Notes: generated from the letters alone by a model not told the origin. Shown: positions 55,309 to 63,670, numbered from the stretch's first letter. The stretch is DNA of 64,000 nt from Lentzea tibetensis (GCF_007845675.1 NZ_VOBR01000005.1:380163-444162), one strand, 5' to 3'. Numbers and translations: made by a program.

Positions 55309-56303
55309 TGAGTGAGCTCGACAACCTGATCCGGCAGGCCATCGCCGCCGAGGCCGACGAGCGGGTCGACCCGCGAACCGTGCTGGCCGAGCTGCACCGC
55401 AGGCGCCGCCGCCCGCTCGGGCTGATCATCGCGGCGGGCGCGACCGCGGCCGCCGTCGCGATCGCCGTGGCGCTGATCGTCCCTCGCACCACACCGACGG
55501 TGAACAACGCCGCTCCCCCGGCGGGCACCCCGCAGACCGCGTTGCTGATCGGGCTCGACGACCACGCGCACGCCGACGCGATCGTGCTGGCGCGGGTCGG
55601 CGCCGACGGGGAGCTCAGCGCGGTGTCGTTGCCGCGCGACTCGCTGGTGGACGTCGAAGGCCACGGGCTGAACAGGCTGAACGCCGCGTACGCGATCGCG
55701 CACCAGGAGGCGAAGGGCGAGGACCCGGACGAAGCCGGTGCGCGGAGCCTGGTGAAGACGGTCGAGCAGGTCACCGGCACGAAGATCGACCACTACGCGG
55801 CGGTGAAGATGTCGAGCTTCGGACAGGTCGCGTCCGCGCTGGGCGGTGTGGACGTCTGCCTGACGAAGCCCGCGCGCGACCATTACTCCGGTGTGGATCT
55901 CCCGGCCGGCGAGCAGACGCTGTCCGGTGACCAGGCGCTGGCGTTCCTGCGGCAGCGGTTCGGGCTCGACAAGGGCGACCTCGACCGGGTCGCGCGGCAG
56001 CAGGCCTTCCTCGCGTCGGTCGCCGCGAAGCTGGTGCGCAGCCCGGACAAGCTCGACGACCTGGTGCGTGCGGTCGGCCCGCACGTCCGCGTCGACAGCG
56101 GGTGGGACGTGCTGGCATTCGTGAAGCGAATGACTCCGGGCAGCGCGGTGCGCATGGGGACGATCCCGGTCGGCACGCCGTCGAACGAGACGCCGGGCCT
56201 GCCGCTCGACCTGACCGCGGTCCGCGAGTTCGTCGCGAAGTTCCCGGCCGAGGGCGCGCCGACGGGCGGCACACCGGGGAAGACCACTGCCTGCGTGAGC
56301 TGA
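55308..56303 (+). CDS. LytR/CpsA/Psr (LCP) protein with anti-sigma-like N-terminus
   Basis: 331-aa membrane protein. Residues 1-36 (MSELDNLIRQAIAAEADERV) form a short cytoplasmic segment like those of ECF-linked anti-sigma proteins. One helix follows (LGLIIAAGATAAAVAIAVAL), then an extracellular LCP domain with SLPRDSLVDVEGHGLNRLNA and LSGDQALAFLRQRFGLDKGD. LCP enzymes attach cell-wall glycopolymers to peptidoglycan. Co-translation with the ECF factor links wall state to transcription. Confidence 0.88.
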   Translation: MSELDNLIRQAIAAEADERVDPRTVLAELHRRRRRPLGLIIAAGATAAAVAIAVALIVPRTTPTVNNAAPPAGTPQTALLIGLDDHAHADAIVLARVGADGELSAVSLPRDSLVDVEGHGLNRLNAAYAIAHQEAKGEDPDEAGARSLVKTVEQVTGTKIDHYAAVKMSSFGQVASALGGVDVCLTKPARDHYSGVDLPAGEQTLSGDQALAFLRQRFGLDKGDLDRVARQQAFLASVAAKLVRSPDKLDDLVRAVGPHVRVDSGWDVLAFVKRMTPGSAVRMGTIPVGTPSNETPGLPLDLTAVREFVAKFPAEGAPTGGTPGKTTACVS

Positions 56304-56331
56304 AAGTCACCGGAAAGGATCTTGCGCAACG

Positions 56332-56361
56332 GGTGCTGGGTGGCCTTGCCCACCCAGCACC
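56332..56361 (+). terminator. Terminator hairpin after the LCP gene
   Basis: Perfect 12-bp stem (56332-56343 with 56350-56361) and CCTTGC loop, 28 bases after the stop. It separates this operon from the sugar dehydrogenase. Confidence 0.8.
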
Positions 56362-56390
56362 ACGTGGGTAAAGTCTGGCATCCGCCGCTC

Positions 56391-56404
56391 GGAAAGCGCT
56401 TTCC
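56391..56404. promoter_or_regulatory. Perfect palindrome GGAAAGCGCTTTCC, LacI-type operator
   Basis: 14-bp palindrome centred on CG, of the form bound by LacI/GalR regulators (GAAAGCGCTTTC). It is 26 bases before the dehydrogenase ATG at 56430. No LacI gene is in the window. Confidence 0.7.
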
Positions 56405-56429
56405 CGACCGCAACCCACGAGGTGGTGGG

Positions 56430-58484
56430 ATGTCCAGACGCTCGACGTCAGGTGCTGTTGTCGCAATTCTGTTGACGGCCTTGCTCACGCCGGGAGCGAA
56501 CGCACAGGCCGACGAACCCGTCGCCGACCCGATCCCGACCCCGACCGCATCCGGTCTGGGGCTCGAGATCGAGGAAGTCGCGACCCTTCCCCAGTCCACT
56601 GCGGTTCCGCCGCCGACGGACGTGCGGCTGAAGCAGTGGAACCGGATCAACTACTTCGGCGAGGTCCCCGACCGCTCCGGCCGCACGTACGTGCCGGACC
56701 TCAACGGCAGGATGTACCTGCTGGACCACGGCACGCAGCACGTCTACCTGGACGTCGGCGCCGCCGTCGGCGCGGACTTCCACACCTACCGCGGACTCGG
56801 CAGCGGGTTCGGCTTCGTCGCGTTCGACCCGAAGTTCGCCCGCAACGGTCGGTTCTACACCGTCCACACCGAGGCGGGGAACGCTCTCACCACCAAGAAG
56901 CCCGACCTGCCGTCCGCGCCGGACGCCCAGGTGCACGGTGTGATCACCGAGTGGACCGCGACCGACCCGAAGGCGAACACGTTCGCGGGCACCCGCCGCG
57001 AGATGCTGCGGATCGGGTTCGGCACGTTCATCCACGGCCTCCAGGAGATCGGCTTCAACCCGAACTCGAAGTGGTGGGACGACGACTACGGCCTGCTGTA
57101 CATCGCGGCGGGCGACGGCGGCGTCGGCCTGCGCACGACCGTCCCGCAGGACCTCGGCGTGCCGCAGGGCAAGATCCTGCGCATCGACCCGCGCGGGAAG
57201 AACGGCGTGAACGGCCACTACGGCATCCCGGCGAAGAACCCGTTCGTCGGCAAGCCCGGTGCGCTGGGCGAGATCTACGCCTACGGCCTGCGCGACCCGT
57301 ACCGCTTCAGCTGGGACGCGGGCGGGCGGCACCGGATGTTCCTCGGTCACATCGGCGAGAAGGTCGTCGAGTCCGTGTACGAGGTCAAGCCGGGCGCGAA
57401 CTTCGGCTGGAGCGAGCGGGAAGGCCGCTTCAACTACGTCAAGAACGATCCGAGCTGCCGCATCTTCCCGCTGCCCGCGGACGACGCCAAGTTCGGCTAC
57501 AGCTACCCCGTCGCCGGTTTCGACCACGACCGGCTGCCGACGTCACGTCCGTGCAGCGACAGCGGGAACGCGCTGATCGGCGGGTTCGTCTACCGCGGCC
57601 ACAAGATCCCCGAGCTGCGCGGCAAGTACATCTACGGCGAGGGCGTCAAGGGCTACGTCCTGTACGCCAACGAGCGCGAGATGAAGTCGGACTCGATGGC
57701 CGCGACGCACAGCCTGATGCTCTACGACAAGTCCGGCCAGCGCGTCACGTTGCAGCAGCTCGTCGGCAAGGAGCGCGTCGACCTGCGGTTCGGCCAGGAC
57801 AGCCGCGGCGAGCTCTACATACTCGCCAAGGCGAACGGCAAGATCTGGAAGGTCGTCGGCGCTCGCAAGTTCGCGGACTGCCGCACCGGGCACGACTTCG
57901 TCTGGGGCGCCACGAAGGCGCGCGACTGGCAGCCGGTCACGCCGGCGAAGTGGCAGTTCCCCGGCCGTGAGGTCGTGCTGGCCGAGGCGGGCGTGGCGCG
58001 ACCGGGCCCGCGCAGGCCGTTCGAGTACGCGGTGCTCTCCAAGGGACCGTCGTTCGGGTCCGTGCGGATCGACGCCGAGGTCAGGCTGGACACACCGGTC
58101 GAGGTGTCGAACCGCGACGTGATCATCGTGTTCGGCTACAAGTCCGACACCGAGTTCTACTACGCGCATCTGTCGTCGGACAACAAGATCTACCCGCACA
58201 ACGGGATCTTCGCGGTGAACAACGCGGACCGGGTGCGGCTCGACGACCAGTGGGACGAAGCGCGGTCGGTCGGTGCGCTGCCCGCGGTCAAGGACGCCGC
58301 GTGGCACCGGGTCTCGGTGAAGCACTGCGCGGGGACCGGTGAGATCGCGGTGTACGTGGACGGCTCGTCCGCGCCGCTGATGACGGCGGTGAACAAGACG
58401 TTCTCGTCCGGACGGGTCGGCTTCGGGTCGTTCGACAACATCGGCAGGATCCGGAACCTGCGCGTGCTCGGGGAGGGCGAGTGA
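56430..58484 (+). CDS. Secreted sugar dehydrogenase (glucose/sorbosone type), PQQ-like propeller
   Basis: 684-aa exported protein. Signal peptide 1-25 (ANA|QAD). Residues ~55-500 are a six-bladed propeller of the soluble glucose/sorbosone dehydrogenase family (HTYRGLGSGFGFVAFDPKFA, AAGDGGVGLRTTVPQDLGVP, GLRDPYRFSWDAGGRHRMFL). A C-terminal concanavalin-like domain (~520-684) may bind sugar. It oxidises sugars outside the cell if PQQ is available. ATG 56430 follows GAGGTGGTGGG. It overlaps the LamG gene by four bases. Confidence 0.85.
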   Translation: MSRRSTSGAVVAILLTALLTPGANAQADEPVADPIPTPTASGLGLEIEEVATLPQSTAVPPPTDVRLKQWNRINYFGEVPDRSGRTYVPDLNGRMYLLDHGTQHVYLDVGAAVGADFHTYRGLGSGFGFVAFDPKFARNGRFYTVHTEAGNALTTKKPDLPSAPDAQVHGVITEWTATDPKANTFAGTRREMLRIGFGTFIHGLQEIGFNPNSKWWDDDYGLLYIAAGDGGVGLRTTVPQDLGVPQGKILRIDPRGKNGVNGHYGIPAKNPFVGKPGALGEIYAYGLRDPYRFSWDAGGRHRMFLGHIGEKVVESVYEVKPGANFGWSEREGRFNYVKNDPSCRIFPLPADDAKFGYSYPVAGFDHDRLPTSRPCSDSGNALIGGFVYRGHKIPELRGKYIYGEGVKGYVLYANEREMKSDSMAATHSLMLYDKSGQRVTLQQLVGKERVDLRFGQDSRGELYILAKANGKIWKVVGARKFADCRTGHDFVWGATKARDWQPVTPAKWQFPGREVVLAEAGVARPGPRRPFEYAVLSKGPSFGSVRIDAEVRLDTPVEVSNRDVIIVFGYKSDTEFYYAHLSSDNKIYPHNGIFAVNNADRVRLDDQWDEARSVGALPAVKDAAWHRVSVKHCAGTGEIAVYVDGSSAPLMTAVNKTFSSGRVGFGSFDNIGRIRNLRVLGEGE

Positions 58485-59425
58485 GAAGGGTTCTGGCTGT
58501 TTCCTGCGCGCTGCTGTTGTGCTTCTCGCTGACCGCACCCGCGCAGGCGACACACCTGCCGATCGTGCTGCCGAGCCTGGCGCGCGACCTGGTGTCGTAC
58601 TACGACTTCGAGCACCCGCTGCCGGGCAACCCGGCGCTGGAACGCGATCGCGGTCGTTCCGGCACGCACCTGTCGTTGCTCAACGGCGGCAAGGACATGC
58701 GGGTGCGCGACCGGGCGTTCCCGGCGAGCCGGTCGGCGTTGCAGCTCAAGCAGGTCAACCCGACGGTCGCCGGTAACGACGACTGGAAGGCGGGCGTGTG
58801 GGCGCCGGTGCCCGGTGTGCCGACGTTGCACGCGTTCAACGGCGCGCGCGAAATGTCCATCATGGGCTGGTTCAAGATGACCGGCCAGAACCCGGCGCCG
58901 AACTCGAACTCGGCCAACCCGGACGACTTCTACGGCGCGATCGGGCTGGCCGGGCTGCTGTCCGGTGACTCGAACGGGCACGCGGTGCGCGGGTTGCTCG
59001 AGCTGATGAACGTCAACGGCAAGATGAGCCTGGTGGCGCTCGGCCGTCGCGTCGACGGTGCGGCGTCGCAGTACTTCACGGCCAACGCGGACTGGCAGAC
59101 GTTGTTGCCCGCCAACGAGTGGGTGTTCCTGGCGGCGACGTTCAACTTCGACACCGGGGCCATCGCCTTGTACCGCAACGGAAAGCCGGTCGATGGCTTC
59201 TACGCGGTGACCGGTGACCCGTGGGCGTTGGTGGGCGAGCCGGAGCCGGACCTGGCGTCGCCGACCGATCCGCTCGGCATCAAGATCGGCGGCAGCTACC
59301 CGCAGAACCACCGGGAGACCAACGCCTGCAACTGCCGGATGGACAGCCTGATGTTCCTCGACCGCGCGGTGTCCAAGTGGGAGGTGCACTTCCAGTACGA
59401 GTGGATGAGGCACCTGCCGGGCTGA
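58481..59425 (+). CDS. Secreted LamG/concanavalin-like protein
   Basis: 314-aa exported protein with signal peptide 1-23 (AQA|THL). The body is a jelly-roll lectin-like fold: LARDLVSYYDFEHPLPGNPA, MSIMGWFKMTGQNPAPN, WVFLAATFNFDTGAIALYRN and NACNCRMDSLMFLDRAV. It binds glycans or has a structural role. GTG 58481 overlaps the sugar dehydrogenase stop, so the two are a secreted pair under the LacI-like operator. Confidence 0.82.
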   Translation: MRRVLAVSCALLLCFSLTAPAQATHLPIVLPSLARDLVSYYDFEHPLPGNPALERDRGRSGTHLSLLNGGKDMRVRDRAFPASRSALQLKQVNPTVAGNDDWKAGVWAPVPGVPTLHAFNGAREMSIMGWFKMTGQNPAPNSNSANPDDFYGAIGLAGLLSGDSNGHAVRGLLELMNVNGKMSLVALGRRVDGAASQYFTANADWQTLLPANEWVFLAATFNFDTGAIALYRNGKPVDGFYAVTGDPWALVGEPEPDLASPTDPLGIKIGGSYPQNHRETNACNCRMDSLMFLDRAVSKWEVHFQYEWMRHLPG

Positions 59426-59443
59426 TCCCCTGTCGGTGAGTGG

Positions 59444-59464
59444 CCGGAGCTACTCCAGCTCCGG
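59444..59464. terminator. Bidirectional hairpin between convergent operons
   Basis: CCGGAGCT-ACTCC-AGCTCCGG, perfect 8-bp stem overlapping the minus-strand gene's stop at 59450 and 19 bases after the LamG-like stop. Confidence 0.65.
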
Positions 59465-61699
59465 TCGCTCGCCACCACCCTCGAGTGCCAGCGGCTCGTG
59501 GTGTTCGTTCTCCCAGTCGTTCCACCGGCGTTCGCGGCGTTCCCGCTCCTTCTCGATCCACTCGCGACCCTCGGCGGCGACGGACTCGAGTATCCGCAGC
59601 GCGCTCGTGACGCCCGAGTTCTCCAGCGCCAGCTCCGCCAGCTTCTTCTTGTCCTCGACGGCTTTGTCGACGAGTCCCTCGAAGTTCTCCATCACCACGG
59701 TGATCTCGTCGTCGTTGACGAGCCGGAGCCGGAAAGCCTTGCTGCGCACGTAGTTGTCCGTCTTGTCGGTGATCTCGACCCCGTCCTCGCCGAACACCAG
59801 CACCTGCCGTTCCTCGCCGGCGAACTTGATGCCGACCTCGAGCACCTGCGCCGACGCGAGCGAGCTGTAGCTGAAGGCGTTGCGGTACTCGTTGCGCAGC
59901 GCGCCGGTCTCGAAGTCCAGCTCGATCTCGACCTCGCGGACCCCGTTGTCGGTCAGCAGGAAGACCTTGACCGTGTAGGCCGAGTAGCGCGGCGCCCCGT
60001 GCAGCACCCTGGCGCGCTTGGCCGTCGAGGCTCCCTCGGTGAGCAGGACCTGGGCGATGATGTCCCGGTTGCTGAGTCCGCAGTGCTCGAGCGCCACCGT
60101 CTTGATGTGGGACTTGTCGAAATCCAGCCAGCGGGCGATCTCCGCGTCGGACGGGCGCTCGTCGAGCTCCGCGACGCACTCGTCGTAGGCGATCCGCTGC
60201 TCTTCGACCATGCGCTCGTTGTCGGCGCGTTCCTCCCGCAGGGCGAGGCGGTCGCCGAGGAGCTTGACGCCGTTGACGACGCCGACGCTCCCCGCCGCGA
60301 CCGTGCCCACGAGGACCAGGACGGCCAGGAAGGATGCGCCGGCCAGCTCGATGCCCAGCCCCACCGCGGTGGCGGCCGCGGCCAGTCCGCCGACCATGCC
60401 GAGCAGGTCGGCGGCCATCTCCGTCGGACCGACCTTGCGGAAGGCGTACAGGGACCTGTCGCCCCACTGCTTCGCGATGCGCTCGGCGTGCCACTGGACG
60501 AGCCAGCTCAGCTCGGTCGGCTGGATCTCCTTGCGCTGCCTGCGGCGGGCGCCCTCCTTGTCCCGCGCCTCGTTGATCTTGTCCGAGAAGGTGGAGTCGC
60601 CGAGGTCGGCGACCCGCACGGCGTAGGTGCGGATCAGCCGGTAGGCGAGGCCCCTCCCGATCTTCTCCAGCTCGTCGTCGATGCGCTCGTTGCCCAGCTC
60701 CTTGAGCGGGACGTCCTTCCACACCTTCCAGTCGGAGAACCGGTCGGCGATCAGCTGCTCGACGGCGTACCGGAACCCGCGCTTGCTGAACCGGTCGACG
60801 TCGAGCACGTGGTCGGGCCGTGCGGACTCCTGGCCGAGCTCGAACGCGTGCCGGGCGCGCCGCCGCGACGCGGCCACCGAGACGGCGCCGGCACCCCAGG
60901 CGACCAGTCCGCTCAGCAGCAGGCCGCCGAGCCACCACCCGGCCGCCTGGGTGAGCCACCCGCCGAGCAGCACCAGCCCGCCAGCGAACCCGGCGAGTCC
61001 GAACAGCGCCGCACCCCACGTGCTCGGCGTCATGTGGCCGTTGAAGTAGGGCGCGGGCACCTTCGGTTCGATCGGGTCGGCCTGGAAGAACTTCTTCGTC
61101 CGGTGACTGCGCTCGTCCGCGCTCCGGCCCTCCTCGACCAGGTCGGCGTTGATCCGGTCCAGCTGGTCCTGCACGGAACCGTTGAGCAACGTGGCCAGGT
61201 GCCGGGAGATCTCGATGCGCCGCTCCGTCGGGAGCGTCTGGAGCGTGTCGAGCACGGCGGCCGACCCGTTCCCGCCGTGCTCCTGGGCGAGCACGGACCT
61301 GACCAGCGCGACCACCACCGCCAGCGCGGTGTACCACTGGTCGTGCTCGTGCCTGCGCGCGATCTTCCACGCGAGGTCGAAGTTGTCGAACTCCGCGCGC
61401 CCCAGCTGGTTGAGCGATCGTTCGCTCAGCACCGCGAGCGCGTAGTAGTAAGCGATCTCGGTCGACTCCAGGCCGCCTCGCAGCACCTCGCCGATCATGT
61501 CCTCGGCCACCCTCGGCGAACCGCCCTCGAGGTGGTTGAGCGCGACGAGGTACCGGTTCTTCGGGGTGTCCTCCCCCGTGACCTGGTAGATCGTGTCGTG
61601 CTGGTGGAAGACCGCGTCACCGCTGACGACACCGATCTGGGCCTGCACCTTGGCGTTCCCGGAAGCTGTGTTGCGGTTCCCGCGCGACGGTTCGGTCAC
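59450..61699 (-). CDS. Large membrane protein with N-terminal amyloid-like signalling motif
   Basis: 749-aa protein of unknown family. Residues 14-31 are GNAKVQAQIGVVSGDAVF, almost the same motif as at the C-terminus of the upstream nucleosidase. Residues 50-200 are helical and TPR-like; two membrane hairpins lie at ~227-278 and ~430-480; a beta-rich part (570-670) and a charged coiled-coil tail (675-730) follow. No NACHT/NB-ARC P-loop is visible. Start GTG 61699 follows AGGGAGGGC; an ATG at 61777 would overlap the upstream gene. It lies 31 bp after the nucleosidase. It may be a membrane receptor or pore partner. Confidence 0.75.
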   Translation of the reverse strand: MTEPSRGNRNTASGNAKVQAQIGVVSGDAVFHQHDTIYQVTGEDTPKNRYLVALNHLEGGSPRVAEDMIGEVLRGGLESTEIAYYYALAVLSERSLNQLGRAEFDNFDLAWKIARRHEHDQWYTALAVVVALVRSVLAQEHGGNGSAAVLDTLQTLPTERRIEISRHLATLLNGSVQDQLDRINADLVEEGRSADERSHRTKKFFQADPIEPKVPAPYFNGHMTPSTWGAALFGLAGFAGGLVLLGGWLTQAAGWWLGGLLLSGLVAWGAGAVSVAASRRRARHAFELGQESARPDHVLDVDRFSKRGFRYAVEQLIADRFSDWKVWKDVPLKELGNERIDDELEKIGRGLAYRLIRTYAVRVADLGDSTFSDKINEARDKEGARRRQRKEIQPTELSWLVQWHAERIAKQWGDRSLYAFRKVGPTEMAADLLGMVGGLAAAATAVGLGIELAGASFLAVLVLVGTVAAGSVGVVNGVKLLGDRLALREERADNERMVEEQRIAYDECVAELDERPSDAEIARWLDFDKSHIKTVALEHCGLSNRDIIAQVLLTEGASTAKRARVLHGAPRYSAYTVKVFLLTDNGVREVEIELDFETGALRNEYRNAFSYSSLASAQVLEVGIKFAGEERQVLVFGEDGVEITDKTDNYVRSKAFRLRLVNDDEITVVMENFEGLVDKAVEDKKKLAELALENSGVTSALRILESVAAEGREWIEKERERRERRWNDWENEHHEPLALEGGGERPELE

Positions 61700-61730
61700 C
61701 ACGCCCTCCCTCGCGTTCTCGTTGCTGCGC

Positions 61731-62546
61731 TCAGTTCCCCGCGTCCGAGCCGAACTGGACGTTGCCGTTGACGACACCGGCCTGCATGACGACGCGGGCG
61801 TTGCCGGTGGCGATGTTCTCGACCCGCGGCGCGCGGCTCGAGCCGCCGCCGGTGTCCTCCAGCTCGGCGATGACGGCCGCGGCGAAGTCCGCCGCGGTGC
61901 GGGCCGCCTTCACCTGCGATCCGGCGCGGTCGGCGATCTCCTTGGCGCCGTCGGCGTGGTCGCTGATGGCGCGGATGGTCGCGGTCGGCGCGAGGTTGAG
62001 GTGGCCTGCGTGCGCGACGCCCGCGCTCTCCATCTCGATCGCGACCGCGTCGTTGTAGTGCCTGCGCAGCTGGTTCGCGAGCGGCGAGTCCTTGGCGTTG
62101 AGCACGACCTCGCCCGCCGCGATCGGGCTGAAGTGCACGGACGGCCACTCCCCCGTCCTCGCCACGTGCCTGGCGATCTGCTCGACGTGGTGCGGCGCCT
62201 CGAAGGACCGCGGCCGGGCGCTGAACCCGTCCGTGCCGACGTGGCCGCCGTGGTAGGCGTAGACCTTGGTGGCGAAGACGACGTCACCGAGCTCCAGCGA
62301 CTCGCGCAGGCCGCCCGCGACCCCGACGAACAGCACGAGCCCCGGCCCGAACTCGGCGATCGCGCGTTCGGTGATGGTCGCGGCCACGTGGTTGCCCTTG
62401 CCGACGATCGCGAGCGCCACCCGCCTGCCGGCGATGGTGCCCACCTCGAACAGAGTCCCGGCGGGGTGCCGGTGCGTGCGGATGTCCGCCATGTGCGCTC
62501 GGACGGCGGCGTACTCCACTTCGAGCGCGGTGAGTATCACGACCAT
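61731..62546 (-). CDS. PNP/MTAN-fold nucleosidase with C-terminal amyloid-like motif
   Basis: 271-aa protein of the nucleoside phosphorylase/nucleosidase family. It shows VLFVGVAGGLRESLELGDVV, the ribose-binding AIEMESAGVAHA (residues 169-180) and the catalytic Asp196 in RAISDHADGAK. It would cleave an N-glycosidic bond of a nucleoside. After a short linker it ends with GNARVVMQAGVVNGNVQF (residues 248-265), a motif shared with the next gene's product. PNP_UDP domains are known effectors of NLR-like systems. The salvage role is less likely given this tail. Confidence 0.85.
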   Translation of the reverse strand: MVVILTALEVEYAAVRAHMADIRTHRHPAGTLFEVGTIAGRRVALAIVGKGNHVAATITERAIAEFGPGLVLFVGVAGGLRESLELGDVVFATKVYAYHGGHVGTDGFSARPRSFEAPHHVEQIARHVARTGEWPSVHFSPIAAGEVVLNAKDSPLANQLRRHYNDAVAIEMESAGVAHAGHLNLAPTATIRAISDHADGAKEIADRAGSQVKAARTAADFAAAVIAELEDTGGGSSRAPRVENIATGNARVVMQAGVVNGNVQFGSDAGN

Positions 62547-62563
62547 GCGGAGAAGCTAGCTTA

Positions 62564-62578
62564 TTGTCGAGATGACAA
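62564..62578. promoter_or_regulatory. TTGTC-N5-GACAA operator, site 1
   Basis: Perfect inverted repeat 18 bp before the nucleosidase ATG, with spacer ending AT. It matches two other sites (62616, 63331) in the form TGTCnnnATGACA. Confidence 0.72.
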
Positions 62579-62615
62579 CAACCGATCCATAGCCAAACTC
62601 TATGAATCAAGCCAA

Positions 62616-62630
62616 ATGTCGTAATGACAC
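62616..62630. promoter_or_regulatory. ATGTC-N5-GACAC operator, site 2
   Basis: TGTC-GTAAT-GACA, 70 bp upstream of the nucleosidase, abutting the NrtR-like gene's stop. It has the same spacing as sites 1 and 3. Confidence 0.7.
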
Positions 62631-63322
62631 TAACGGGGGCGCGACATCGGCGGCACCAGCGACTCGGCCTTCCCCGCGCGGTAGAGAGCGGCGGGCCTGC
62701 CGTTGCCCGACGAGCGCTTTCCGCCGGTGGGCTCGATGAACCCGTCCGCGTCCGTGACCTTGCGGTGGAAGTTCGGCTTGTCCAGCGCGATGCCCCACAC
62801 GGCCTGGTAGACCTCGCGCAGCTCGCCGATGGTGAACTCGGGACCGCAGAACGCCGTGGCCACCGTCGTGTGCTGCAGCTTGTCCCGCGCCTGCTCGACG
62901 GCGTCCCGCAGGATCTCGTCGTGGTCGAACGCCAGGCCGACGGCGTCCTCGACGGGCACCCACCGGGCCGCCCGCGCGTCGCCGCCCGCGGTCGGCACCG
63001 GCAGATCGGGCGCGATGGCGAGGTAGGCGCAGGTGATCACCCGCGGGTCGCGGGGGTCGCGGTCCGGCGCCGAGTACACGCCGACCTGCTCGAGGTGCAG
63101 TGCGCCGGGGTCCACGCCGGTCTCCTCGACGAGCTCCCGCGCCGCTGTTTCGTCCAGCGACTCACTCCCGCGCATGAACCCGCCGGGAAGGGCCGCGCTG
63201 CCCCGGAACGGCTCGTTCGCGCGCTCGACGAGCAGCACGTGCAGCTCCCCCGACCTGATCGTGAGGATCACCAGGTCGGCGGTGACGGTGACGCGGAGAT
63301 GACGACTGGCCACGCGTTCCAC
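62630..63322 (-). CDS. NrtR-like Nudix/winged-helix transcriptional regulator
   Basis: 230-aa protein. Residues ~10-140 form a Nudix domain with the complete box GFMRGSESLDETAARELVEE (residues ~48-67). Residues ~150-220 form a winged helix (FTIGELREVYQAVWGIALDK, NFHRKVTDADGFIEPTGGKR), the NrtR layout. NrtR repressors sense ADP-ribose or related nucleotides. Three matching palindromes flank it and the nucleosidase operon, so it probably controls both. GTG 63322 is the start, with site 3 just upstream. The intact Nudix box leaves open residual hydrolase activity. Confidence 0.88.
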   Translation of the reverse strand: MERVASRHLRVTVTADLVILTIRSGELHVLLVERANEPFRGSAALPGGFMRGSESLDETAARELVEETGVDPGALHLEQVGVYSAPDRDPRDPRVITCAYLAIAPDLPVPTAGGDARAARWVPVEDAVGLAFDHDEILRDAVEQARDKLQHTTVATAFCGPEFTIGELREVYQAVWGIALDKPNFHRKVTDADGFIEPTGGKRSSGNGRPAALYRAGKAESLVPPMSRPR

Positions 63323-63330
63323 CCTACTTC

Positions 63331-63345
63331 ATGTCACGATGACAT
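63331..63345. promoter_or_regulatory. ATGTC-N5-GACAT operator, site 3
   Basis: Perfect inverted repeat 9-23 bp before the NrtR-like start, spacer ACGAT. It would block the promoter or ribosome-binding site (autoregulation). Confidence 0.72.
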
Positions 63346-63626
63346 CAAGCAGGGTCCACAGTGGATCCGAGATGGCGGACGACCGCCATCACCCGCCTGC
63401 TGACGCCGGTCGACCCGGCGAGCCCGAGCTTGTCGAAGATCGCGTTGATGTGCTTCTCGGCGGCGCTCAGCGAGATGTGCAGGTCCTCGGAGATGCGGGC
63501 GTTCGTGAGCCCCTGCGCCATCAGGGCGAGCACGTCCTTCTCCCTCGGGGTCAGCCGTTCCAGCGGTGAGCGGTTCAGCAGCCTCCGCACGACCTCGGGG
63601 TCGAACGCGGCACCGCCCTTCGCCAC
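63345..63626 (-). CDS. C-terminal remnant of a NarL-type response regulator
   Basis: 93-aa frame with a complete LuxR helix-turn-helix (LTPREKDVLALMAQGLTNAR, SAAEKHINAIFDKLGLAGST) and the linker AKGGAAFDPEVVRRLLNRS. Upstream in frame the text QFLDALDRV still matches the end of a receiver domain, then it runs into an array of 12-residue repeats instead of the rest of the receiver. The frame is open to the window edge with no clear start. This is either a receiver truncated by the repeat or a partial gene. Confidence 0.6.
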   Translation of the reverse strand: MAKGGAAFDPEVVRRLLNRSPLERLTPREKDVLALMAQGLTNARISEDLHISLSAAEKHINAIFDKLGLAGSTGVSRRVMAVVRHLGSTVDPA

Positions 63627-63670
63627 CCGGTCCAGTGCGTCGAGGAACTGCCCGTTGGGGCTTGGCCTCT

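Noticed and set aside
61731-62546. Simple MTA/SAH nucleosidase for methionine salvage
   Set aside because: The extra C-terminal motif, coupling to a membrane protein and distance from the mtn operon make a housekeeping role less likely, though not excluded.
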